The translations under genes and the position numbers were made by a program. This document shows positions 21,554-28,923 of a DNA stretch of 64,000 bases, piece after piece. The stretch lies in assembly GCF_010730195.1 (NCBI RefSeq), contig NZ_AP022613.1, positions 1 to 64,000 of the forward strand, read 5' to 3'. A model generated the notes under the pieces. It worked only from the letters and a program-made list of their open reading frames with translations, searched no databases and was not told the origin of the DNA. Every line of letters starts with the position of its first letter. The stretch's first letter is position 1. This stretch comes from Mycobacterium conspicuum. Its GTDB lineage: Bacteria; Actinomycetota; Actinomycetes; Mycobacteriales; Mycobacteriaceae.

Positions 21554-22984
21554 CTAGGGCCCGGCCTGTCCGTCGGGGCCGGGCAACCCGAGCAGCAGCC
21601 CGCCGGCGCCGCCCGCGCCCGGAATTCCGCCGACCCCGGCGCTATTGCCGCCGGCGCCGCCGTTGCCGACGAGTTGCGCGTTCCCGCCGGCGCCGCCGAA
21701 AGCCTTGTTCAGGCTGGCGCCGCCGTTGCCCCCGTTGCCGCCGTCGCCGAAGACGGCGGCGTTGCCACCGCGTCCGCCCTGGCCCCCGTTGAACGCCGCG
21801 GTGGCGCTCTGGCCGCCGTTGCCGCCATCTCCGCCGCTGCCGAACAGGCCGACGGCGTCGCCGCCGGCGCCGCCCTTACCGCCGAAACCGACCCCAACCG
21901 CTTGCCCGCCGTCGCCGCCGCGCCCGCCGTCGCCCCACAGGGTGCCGCCGTCGCCCCCGTTGCCGCCGGGCCCGGTGAACGCGCCGACGCCGCCGACGCC
22001 GCCGTCGCCGATCAGCCCGGCGTTGCCACCGTTGCCGCCGTTCAGGCCCTGGCCGGCGCCGCCGGCACCGCCATCGCCGCTGAGCAGGCCGCCGTTGCCG
22101 CCGTCTCCGCCGGCGCCGATGAGCGATCCCGCCAAGCCGGCCCCGCTGCCGGCGTTTCCGCCGGCGCCGCCGGTGCCGTGCAACAGGCCGCCGTGGCCGC
22201 CGTGGCCGCCGTTCCCGGACGTGAAGTTGACGGCGGACGCGGTGCCGCCGGTGCCGCCGGCGCCGCCGTTGCCGAACAACCCGACCGCGTCCCCGCCCGC
22301 GCCGCCACTGCCCGCGCCGTTCTGCAGGGCGGCGGCGTTGTAAGCACCGCCCGCGCCGCCCCGGCCGCCGTCGCCCCACAACAGCCCGCCGGTGCCGCCG
22401 GCGCCGCCGCTGCCGGCGGCGGTTCCGGCGACGGTGCTCAGACCCCCCGCCCCGCCCGCGCCGCCGTTGCCGATCAGGCCCGCCCGGCCGCCGTTGCCGC
22501 CGTTTTGGCCCGCGGCGCCGGACCCGCCGTCGCCGCCGTTGCCCCACAAAATCCCGCCGGTGCCGCCGTCTTGGCCCGTGCCGGGCGCGCCGTCGGCGCC
22601 GTCGCCGATCAGCGGGCGCTGCAGGAGCAGTTCGGTCGGCGCGTTGATGGCGTTGAGGATGCCCTGTTGCACGGCCTGCCAGGGGTTGGCCGTGGCCGCG
22701 GCGTTGGCGGCCTCGGCGGCGGCGTACTCGGCCGCCGCGGCATTGAGCGCCTGCACGAATTGCCGGTGGACGGCCGCCGCTTGGGCGCCGACCGCATGGA
22801 AATCCAGGGCGTGCGAGCCGAAGGCGGCGGCCACGGCCGCTGACACCTCGTCGGCGCCCGCCGCCACCAGCTGCATGGTGCGCGCCGCCGACGCCGAGGT
22901 GGCCTGCCCGAGCGTCGAGTCGATGTTCGCCAGCTCGGTGGCGGCGACCGAGACCAGGTCGGGCTGGGTGATCAGGAATGACAT
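21554..22984 (-). CDS. PE_PGRS family protein D
   Basis: Predicted 476 aa, frame intact. The PE domain (MSFLITQPDLVSVAATELAN) is followed by a linker that reads LLLQRPLIGDG instead of the usual GRPLIGNG. The PGRS domain has LWGDGGRGG and VGLFGNGG units; tail GGLLLGLPGPDGQAGP. The strong RBS GGAGGTGT sits immediately upstream of ATG 22984. A longer upstream frame exists but lacks an RBS. Only 55 bp separate the stop of gene E from this start, so D and E may share a transcript. Confidence 0.92.
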   Translation of the reverse strand: MSFLITQPDLVSVAATELANIDSTLGQATSASAARTMQLVAAGADEVSAAVAAAFGSHALDFHAVGAQAAAVHRQFVQALNAAAAEYAAAEAANAAATANPWQAVQQGILNAINAPTELLLQRPLIGDGADGAPGTGQDGGTGGILWGNGGDGGSGAAGQNGGNGGRAGLIGNGGAGGAGGLSTVAGTAAGSGGAGGTGGLLWGDGGRGGAGGAYNAAALQNGAGSGGAGGDAVGLFGNGGAGGTGGTASAVNFTSGNGGHGGHGGLLHGTGGAGGNAGSGAGLAGSLIGAGGDGGNGGLLSGDGGAGGAGQGLNGGNGGNAGLIGDGGVGGVGAFTGPGGNGGDGGTLWGDGGRGGDGGQAVGVGFGGKGGAGGDAVGLFGSGGDGGNGGQSATAAFNGGQGGRGGNAAVFGDGGNGGNGGASLNKAFGGAGGNAQLVGNGGAGGNSAGVGGIPGAGGAGGLLLGLPGPDGQAGP

Positions 22985-23039
22985 GTACACCTCCACTGTG
23001 TTGGCGCGGTGAAGCGCGAAACGTTGGCGCCGTGACCGG

Positions 23040-24488
23040 TCACGGTCCGTCCCGCCCGTCGGCCCCGGGCACGCCGAGCAACAGCCCGCCGGCGCCGCCA
23101 ATCCCGCCCGCCCCGAGGTATCCGGTGCCCCCGGCTCCGCCATTGCCGATCAGCCGGGCGTTGCCGCCGTCCCCGCCCACCGATCCGGAGAAGGTGGTGC
23201 CCACCCCGGCGTCGCCACCCCGACCGCCGCCGCCGATGACGCCCCCGTCGCCGCCCTGGCCGCCGAAACCGCCCTTGCCCAAACCCTGGGCACCGCCCCC
23301 GCCGGCCCCGCCGTCGCCGAAGAATCCGACGGCGTTGCCGCCCGCACCCCCGTGGCCGCCGTTCCCGTAGGCGGATTGCCCGCCCATGCCACCGTGCCCG
23401 CCGTCGCCCCAAAAGGCGCCGCCCGCTCCGCCGGTGCCGCCGTCGCCCCCGTTTTCAAAGAGCAGGGTCTGGTCGGCGGCACCGCCCGTGCCGCCGGCGC
23501 CCCCGTCGCCGATAAAGCCGGCGGCTCCGCCGGCGCCGCCCACCTTGCCGCCCGTGCTGTTGCCGCCGGCGCCGCCGTCGCCGCTGAACATCCCGCCGGC
23601 GCCGCCGTTGCCACCGAAGTTGCCGCGCGTGGCGAATCCGGCGTTGCCGCCGCGGCCGCCGTCGCCGTGCAGCGTTCCGCCGTGGCCGCCCTGGCCGCCC
23701 GCGCCGGCAACACTGTTCTGCAAATCCCCGAGCTGACCGGAACCGCCATCGCCCCCGGCCCCGCCGTTGCCGAACAACCCGACGGCGTCCCCGCCCCGCC
23801 CTCCGGTACCTCCGGTGGTGGGGGACAACGCGAATCCGCCGACACCGCCGGGCCCCCCGTTGCCGAACAGCAGCCCGCCGGTGCCGCCGGCCCCACCCGG
23901 GCCGGCGGACTGGAGGCCGACGGCTTGGCCGCCGGCCCCGCCCGCGCCGCCGTTTCCGAACAGGCCGGCGGGTCCGCCGTTGCCGCCCGGCCCTCCGGGG
24001 CCGGCCCCGGTCGCGGGCGTTCCGGAGCCGCCGTTGCCCCCGTTGCCCCACAACAGTCCGCCGGCGCCACCGTCCTGCCCGGTCCCCGGCAACCCGTCGG
24101 CGCCGTTGCCGATCAGTGGCCGACCCAACAGCAGTTCGGTGGGGGCGTTGACCGCGTTCAGCACGTCCTGCTGCAGGGTTTGCCAGAGGTTGGCCGCGGC
24201 GGCGGCGTTGGCCGCCTCGGTGCTGGCGTAGGCGCGGGCGCCGGCGCCCACGTCCTGGACGAATTGGTCGTGAAAAGCCGCCACCTGGGCGCCGAGGGCC
24301 TGATACCGCTGACCGTGAGCGGCGAAGAATGCGCCGACGGCCGCCGACACCTCATCTGCGCCGGCGGCCAGCACCTGCGTGGTCGGGGCCGCCGCGGCCG
24401 AATTGGCCTGGGTCAGCGTGGAACCGATTCTCGCCAGATCCGCGGCGGCAGCCGTCACGAGGTCGGGCTCTGCGATCACGAAAGGCAT
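23040..24488 (-). CDS. PE_PGRS family protein E
   Basis: Predicted 482 aa, frame intact. PE domain begins MPFVIAEPDLVTAAAADLAR; linker NAPTELLLGRPLIGNGADG; PGRS of VGLFGNGG and LHGDGGRGG units; tail GGLLLGVPGADGRDGP. RBS CCGGAGGTAGC precedes ATG 24488. The PE domain resembles D (shared NLWQTLQQDVLNAVNAPTE-type linker). A decayed TetR 3' end lies about 180 bp upstream of the start. Confidence 0.92.
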   Translation of the reverse strand: MPFVIAEPDLVTAAAADLARIGSTLTQANSAAAAPTTQVLAAGADEVSAAVGAFFAAHGQRYQALGAQVAAFHDQFVQDVGAGARAYASTEAANAAAAANLWQTLQQDVLNAVNAPTELLLGRPLIGNGADGLPGTGQDGGAGGLLWGNGGNGGSGTPATGAGPGGPGGNGGPAGLFGNGGAGGAGGQAVGLQSAGPGGAGGTGGLLFGNGGPGGVGGFALSPTTGGTGGRGGDAVGLFGNGGAGGDGGSGQLGDLQNSVAGAGGQGGHGGTLHGDGGRGGNAGFATRGNFGGNGGAGGMFSGDGGAGGNSTGGKVGGAGGAAGFIGDGGAGGTGGAADQTLLFENGGDGGTGGAGGAFWGDGGHGGMGGQSAYGNGGHGGAGGNAVGFFGDGGAGGGGAQGLGKGGFGGQGGDGGVIGGGGRGGDAGVGTTFSGSVGGDGGNARLIGNGGAGGTGYLGAGGIGGAGGLLLGVPGADGRDGP

Positions 24489-24671
24489 CTCGCTACCTCC
24501 GGCGAATCGGCTCGCTCGCCGAGGGGTTAGCGATTGTCGAGCATGCGTTGGGGAGCAAATCTTAACCTGTGTTCGCTGCGACGCAGGCCTAATCGAAAAG
24601 CTCTCTTTTGGCCAGATCGGGGGAGGTGACGCCCGCCGCGGATGCGGTCGGGCGCCGAGGAGCACGCTCCG

Positions 24672-24728
24672 CTAGCCCCGAATGCCGTCGCGGACGACGA
24701 ATTCCCTTGCCTTGCTGGGAAATTCGAG
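24672..24728 (-). pseudogene. Relic of a TetR gene 3' end (copy 1)
   Basis: Read on the minus strand, 18 codons give LEFPSKAREFVVRDGIRG then a stop. The tail of the intact TetR gene at 27794 reads LEFLIKAREFVRRNGLSE then a stop. Just upstream of the relic is an in-frame TAG, so nothing larger is coding. It sits between PE_PGRS F and E, mirroring the intact TetR tail that precedes PE_PGRS G. The rest of the 24489-24800 gap contains only the upstream region of gene E and no gene I can support. Confidence 0.7.
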
Positions 24729-24800
24729 CTACTCGCCCATCGGGGCGCCCCGCGGCGGAGTCGCCCTGGGTCAGTCGCTGCCGGACAGCGACCGACGCCG

Positions 24801-26138
24801 CTAGAGCACGTTCGATCCGGGAGTCCCCTGGGTCCCGAACAGCAGACCCTTGTTGCCACCCTTGCCGGGCGTCCCGCCGTCGAGGGTATTGCCGCCGTTG
24901 CCGCCGTTGCCGATGAGCTTGGCATCGCCGCCGTTGCCGCCGTTGCCGGCGCTGACGCCCAACCCGGTCGCGAGACCGGCTGCGCCGCCGTTGCCGCCAT
25001 TGCCGTAGAACACGCCCCCGGCGCCGCCCTGCCCGCCGTCCCCGTTGGTGCCGTCCACGGCGGCGTCGCCGCCGACCCCGCCGTCCCCGCCGCCGCCGAA
25101 CAGGCCGGCACCGCCGCCGGATCCGCCGTTGCCGCCCGAGCTGCTGTTGAGGCCGGCAAGGCCGGCCCCGCCGGCACCGCCGGCACCGGCTTGCCCGCTC
25201 AGCAGCCCGGCGTTGCCGCCGGCCCCGCCGTTGCCGCCGCCGCTGCCCGCGATGCCTGCGACCCCCGTCCCGCCGGCGCCGCCGGCGCCGCCGTTGCCGA
25301 GCAGGTGCGCGGATCCACCGGCACCGCCGGCGCCGCCGTCGGCGCCGGCGCCGCCGCCACCACCGTTGCCGTAGAACAGGCCACCGGCACCGCCGGCGCC
25401 GCCCGCGCCGCCGGCGGTGGGCCCGGCCCCACCGCCGCCACCGAGACCGCCGTTCCCGAAGAACAGGCCGCCGTTGCCACCCCTGCCGCCGGCGCCGCCG
25501 GTGCCGGCGCCCAGCGGATTGTCGGGGTTAGTGCCGTTCCCGCCCAGGCCGCCCGCACCGCCGTTGCCGAACAACCCGGCGTTGCCGCCATGACCGCCGT
25601 TGCCGGCCACCCCATTGAGCGCGCCGCCGCCGGCCCCGCCGGCCCCGCCGCTGCCGATCAGGCCGCCCGCCCCGCCATTGCCGCCGTTTTGGCCTATGCC
25701 GCCCGATCCGCCCGCGCCGCCGTTGCCGATCAGAATGCCTCCGGCGCCGCCGTTTTCACCCGTTCCGGGCGTGCCGGGCGCGCCGTTGCCGATCAGCGGG
25801 CGGCCCAGCAGAGCCTCGGTGGGTGCGTTGATCGCGTTGAGCGCGAGGGCGGCGGCACTATGGGCGTCGGCGCCGGAATACGCGTTGGCGGCACCGTTCA
25901 AGGCCTGGACGAAACTCTGGTGGAACGTTTGCGCCTGGGCGGCTAGCGCTTGGAATTCCTTGGCGTGCTGGCCGAATAGCGCCGCGACCGCCGTCGACAC
26001 TTCGTCTTCGGCCGCGGCCAGCAGCCCCGTTGTGGGGGGCGTGGCGGCGGCATGGGCGCCGTTGATTGTCGAACCGAGACTGTGCAGATCTGAGGCAGCA
26101 GCCGCCACCAGATCGGGTATAGCGATCACAGAAGACAT
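24801..26138 (-). CDS. PE_PGRS family protein F
   Basis: Predicted 445 aa, frame intact. PE domain MSSVIAIPDLVAAAASDLHS; linker NAPTEALLGRPLIGNGAPG; PGRS with LIGSGGAGG, LFGNGGAGG and LSGQAGAGG units; atypical tail GLLFGTQGTPGSNVL. RBS CGGAGGTGCGGG precedes ATG 26138. An inverted repeat CCCGCA-N7-TGCGGG lies at 26175-26193, 37-55 bp upstream of the start, and could be regulatory. Export by ESX is inferred from family. Confidence 0.92.
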   Translation of the reverse strand: MSSVIAIPDLVAAAASDLHSLGSTINGAHAAATPPTTGLLAAAEDEVSTAVAALFGQHAKEFQALAAQAQTFHQSFVQALNGAANAYSGADAHSAAALALNAINAPTEALLGRPLIGNGAPGTPGTGENGGAGGILIGNGGAGGSGGIGQNGGNGGAGGLIGSGGAGGAGGGALNGVAGNGGHGGNAGLFGNGGAGGLGGNGTNPDNPLGAGTGGAGGRGGNGGLFFGNGGLGGGGGAGPTAGGAGGAGGAGGLFYGNGGGGGAGADGGAGGAGGSAHLLGNGGAGGAGGTGVAGIAGSGGGNGGAGGNAGLLSGQAGAGGAGGAGLAGLNSSSGGNGGSGGGAGLFGGGGDGGVGGDAAVDGTNGDGGQGGAGGVFYGNGGNGGAAGLATGLGVSAGNGGNGGDAKLIGNGGNGGNTLDGGTPGKGGNKGLLFGTQGTPGSNVL

Positions 26139-26269
26139 CCCGCACCTCCGATTTCCGACACCCCACGACGAAGGCCCGCACTCGAATTGCGGGTAATGGG
26201 AAGTTATCTCGATCTGTGTCGCCAGACAATTGGCGCCGGACGAAATGTCCAGCTAATCGGACGAAACGT

Positions 26270-26308
26270 GCGGGCGACGAATTCCCTTGCCGTGATGAGG
26301 AATTCGTG
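26270..26308 (-). pseudogene. Relic of a TetR gene 3' end (copy 2)
   Basis: The minus-strand reading HEFLITAREFVART matches the intact TetR tail LEFLIKAREFVRR. It then diverges (FRPIS) without the original stop. It lies about 130 bp upstream of PE_PGRS F, in the same relative place as the intact TetR tail before PE_PGRS G and copy 1 before PE_PGRS E. Confidence 0.7.
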
Positions 26309-26326
26309 CTGCGCCGGGATGGTCCG

Positions 26327-26481
26327 CTAAGGGGCTTGCCCGCCGTCGAGCCCGTTGCGGCCGAACAGCGCCGCGGTCGGGGTGTCGCGGCCTCGTTCGC
26401 CTCCCTGATCGCCGCCCCGAGATTCGCCAGATCCGTTGCAGCAGAACACATTACGTCCGGCATCGCGTTCACAACCGACAT
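26327..26481 (-). pseudogene. Collapsed PE_PGRS remnant
   Basis: ATG 26481 opens a clear PE N-terminus (MSVVNAMPDVMCSAATDL, then ANLGAAIREANEAAT) for about 33 codons. The sequence then passes, in a shifted frame, to LFGRNGLDGGQAP and a stop at 26327, which looks like a PE_PGRS C-terminal tail. Most of the PE domain and all PGRS repeats are missing. This fits an internal deletion of a full gene that once lay between F and G. The surrounding 26482-26575 holds nothing else recognisable. Confidence 0.7.
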
Positions 26482-26575
26482 TGCGCGAGCGCAGCGCGAA
26501 CCTTCGGCGCGCATAGCGAATTCCCAGCAGACGCCTGCACATTCACACCAAACGCAAATGTGTGGGCGAATGTGG

Positions 26576-27634
26576 CTAGATCAGGCCCGCGACCAACGGC
26601 GTGAGCTGCAGGCTCGTGCCGCTTCGGCCGTGTGCGCCGTGGCTGCCGAATGTGCCGGACAGCAGACCGCGGTTGCCGCCCTGACCGCCGACGCCGCCGC
26701 TCCCGCCCGGCATGCCGGAGGCGCCGTCGCCGCCGTCGCCGCCGTCTCCACCGCTGCCGGACAATCTGGCGTTACCGCCGTGGCCGCCGGCGCCGCCCGC
26801 GCCGCCGGGGGCGAGGGCGCCGATTCCGCCGTTGTTGCCGTTCCCGCCGGCCCCGCCGTCGCCGGTGAACAGCCCGCCGTTGCCACCCCTGCCGCCGTCG
26901 CCGCCGGACGCGCCGGGGCTGCCGACCGGGAGGTCCGCCGCACCGGCCCCGCCTTCCCCGCCGGCCCCGCCGCTGCCGGCCAGTACCGCGTTACCGCCCC
27001 GGCCGCCGTTGCCGCCGTCGCTGAGGACGCCGACTCCGCCGGCCCCGCCCGCGCCGCCGTTGCCGGAGAGCAGCCCGCCGCGCCCGCCGGCGCCGCCGTT
27101 GCCGGCCGCAATCCCGGCGGCGCCCGCCCCGCCGGCCCCGCCGTGCCCGCCGTTGCCGATCAGCCCCGCCGACCCGCCCTTGCCGCCGTTTTGGCCCGGT
27201 GCGCCCAGCGCACCGTTTCCGCCGTTGCCCATCAAGAATCCGCCGGGGCCGCCGTTGGAACCGGGCACCAGGCCGTCGACGCCGTTGCCGATCAGCGGGC
27301 GCCCGAACAGCGCCAGCAGGGCCACGTTGACCACGAGCAGCAGCGGCGACTCGTTGGCGGCCTCGGCGTCGGCATAGGCGGTCGCGCCCCTGTTGAGGAC
27401 CTGCACAAACTCCTGATGAAAGGCCGCCGCTCGGGCGCTGAGGGCTTGGTAGTCCCTGGCGTGCGCGTGGAACAGCGCCGTCACCGCCGCCGAGACTTCG
27501 TCAGCGCCGGCCGCGAGCACCCCCGTCGTCGGAGCCGATGCCGCCGCCGTGGCGGCGTCGATTGCCGAACCCAGCCTCGCCAACTCCGACGCCGCCGCCG
27601 CCATCATTTCGGGCGCTGCGATTACGGTTGTCAT
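26576..27634 (-). CDS. PE_PGRS family protein G
   Basis: Predicted 352 aa, frame intact, the shortest intact member. PE domain MTTVIAAPEMMAAAASELAR; linker ALFGRPLIGNGVDG; PGRS with LIGNGGHGG, LSGNGGAGG and LFTGDGG units. Its C-terminal tail is unusual, extending past the PGRS with about 17 non-glycine-rich residues (SGTSLQLTPLVAGLI). RBS GGCGGAGGTGTGGC precedes ATG 27634. It lies 159 bp downstream of the TetR gene on the same strand. Confidence 0.92.
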   Translation of the reverse strand: MTTVIAAPEMMAAAASELARLGSAIDAATAAASAPTTGVLAAGADEVSAAVTALFHAHARDYQALSARAAAFHQEFVQVLNRGATAYADAEAANESPLLLVVNVALLALFGRPLIGNGVDGLVPGSNGGPGGFLMGNGGNGALGAPGQNGGKGGSAGLIGNGGHGGAGGAGAAGIAAGNGGAGGRGGLLSGNGGAGGAGGVGVLSDGGNGGRGGNAVLAGSGGAGGEGGAGAADLPVGSPGASGGDGGRGGNGGLFTGDGGAGGNGNNGGIGALAPGGAGGAGGHGGNARLSGSGGDGGDGGDGASGMPGGSGGVGGQGGNRGLLSGTFGSHGAHGRSGTSLQLTPLVAGLI

Positions 27635-27793
27635 GCCACACCTCCGCCGGAAATTTCACGACCCGGCGGTCAGGCAGCTCAGGTGATCGTCGAGCCGAAG
27701 GGGAGTGGGCGAGTACCCGTCGATCTCACAAGAAAACGGACACGCAACAAATCTTTCGTTATGGCGTCCGGTCGTCCGGCTGGCGAAGCGCCG

Positions 27794-28429
27794 CTACTCG
27801 GACAGCCCGTTGCGACGGACGAATTCCCTCGCCTTGATGAGGAATTCGAGTTGGTCCCAGACCTGGCTCAACGGCCGCACGCAGCGGGTCGAGCGGGACA
27901 ACACGATCGCGCCTTCCAGCGCGGCGATCGCCATGACCGCCAACGACTCAGCCTCCTCGTCGGCGAAGCCGTCGTTGACGAATGCCCCGGTCAACGCAGT
28001 ACACCAGCGGCCCAAGATGACGCCCGCCTCGGCGGAGAGTTTGGGGTCGTCGTCGCTTGACCCGATCGCTGCGGCAACCACCGGGCAGCCCGCGGCGAAG
28101 TCGGCGTCGGTGAGCAAGCGTTCCCAGAATTTGACGAACTCGCGCAGCAGGGCCTTGGCGCCCCAGCCGGCGGCGTCGTCGATCATGGCGGTGATGGAGT
28201 CCCCGGAGTACTGCAGGGCCTCGGCCAGAATCTGGTTGCGCCCGTCCGGGAAGTGGTAGTAGACCGAGCCGCGCGGCGCGCCGCTGCGGGCCAGCACCTC
28301 GTCGATGGTGACCCCGGCCGCCCCGCGCTCGCGCATCACGTCAGCGGCGGCGACCAGCATTTTTGTCCGGGTGTTGCCGCGCTTGGGCGCGCGAGTCGGC
28401 GCCTGCGCGCCTGTGCTGGCCCGGGTCAT
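27794..28429 (-). CDS. TetR family transcriptional regulator (LmrA/YxaF-like)
   Basis: Predicted 211 aa. The N-terminal helix-turn-helix is clear: TKMLVAAADVMRERGAAG, then VTIDEVLARSGAPRGSVYYHF. The C-terminal domain (GCPVVAAAIGSSDDDPKLS, then the ALEGAIVLSRSTR helix) resembles the LmrA/YxaF ligand domain. The ligand is unknown. ATG 28429 overlaps the stop of an upstream 43-aa ORF (ATGA). It probably regulates itself and the small ORF, perhaps from the dyad at 28622-28657. Its last ~18 codons recur as relics at 24672 and 26270. Confidence 0.87.
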   Translation of the reverse strand: MTRASTGAQAPTRAPKRGNTRTKMLVAAADVMRERGAAGVTIDEVLARSGAPRGSVYYHFPDGRNQILAEALQYSGDSITAMIDDAAGWGAKALLREFVKFWERLLTDADFAAGCPVVAAAIGSSDDDPKLSAEAGVILGRWCTALTGAFVNDGFADEEAESLAVMAIAALEGAIVLSRSTRCVRPLSQVWDQLEFLIKAREFVRRNGLSE

Positions 28430-28557
28430 GCAGCCTGCGTGGGCCGGGGTGCCGGCCAGTGCAGATTGCGTGGGCTGAACCGGAACGGCCGGCGTTTGAG
28501 GTCGGGCATCTCGCGCGTGTAGTGGTAACCCGCGACGTTGAGCTCGATGATCCACAT
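28426..28557 (-). CDS. Small 43-aa protein translationally coupled to TetR
   Basis: ATG 28557 is preceded by a good RBS (GGGAGA, 5 nt spacing) and encodes 43 residues: MWIIELNVAGYHYTREMPD, then LKRRPFRFSPRNLHWPAPR. The TGA overlaps the TetR ATG by 4 bp. The composition (Trp, Tyr, Arg, few Gly or Ala) differs from random high-GC frames, which argues for a real gene. I do not recognise a family. It could be a leader or coupling peptide for the regulator, or a small functional protein. Confidence 0.6.
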   Translation of the reverse strand: MWIIELNVAGYHYTREMPDLKRRPFRFSPRNLHWPAPRPTQAA

Positions 28558-28621
28558 GATTTTCTCCCGGCCGGTGTGCTGCTCTCATGCGCCGGGGCCG
28601 GCGGCTCATGATTATGCTGAG

Positions 28622-28657
28622 AACCATATAAGACTTTGGTCTACTAAGCAAATGGTT
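28622..28657 (-). promoter_or_regulatory. Candidate operator upstream of small ORF/TetR
   Basis: Nested dyads in an AT-rich patch: outer arms AACCAT (28622-28627) and ATGGTT (28652-28657), inner arms AGAC (28631-28634) and GTCT (28639-28642). A CATAAT on the minus strand (28616-28611) could serve as a -10. This 28558-28923 gap holds no gene; it also contains the palindromic element at 28843. Confidence 0.35.
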
Positions 28658-28842
28658 AGCGGCACTAAACTCGCAGACCAGGCAAATATGTGACCTACGT
28701 CATTGTTCCTGTCCGCCGCCAAGCTGAGCAAACCGTGAGGATTATGTTCTTTTGCATAATTCTCGCAACCGTCCTGCCGGTCGGATTCTTCCCGTCCCGG
28801 CAGCGTGGCGGCCCGCCGTCGCCCACGGCTGGCGCACGCAAA

Positions 28843-28904
28843 CGCCGAACGTGAACGCACGGCGAAAAACAGCGCGGAATTTCGCTGTGCGTTCACGCTC
28901 GGCG
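28843..28904. repeat. Intergenic palindromic element, second copy
   Basis: An 18-bp inverted repeat with one mismatch (CGCCGAACGTGAACGCAC at 28843-28860, partner at 28887-28904) encloses 26 nt with a further weak stem. It shares the GCCGA(G/A)CGTGA...CACGCTCGGC arms with the element at 18246. It lies just past the 3' end of the aldehyde dehydrogenase gene and may terminate its transcript. Confidence 0.6.
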
Positions 28905-28923
28905 CAAGGTAGGCCGGCGGCCG

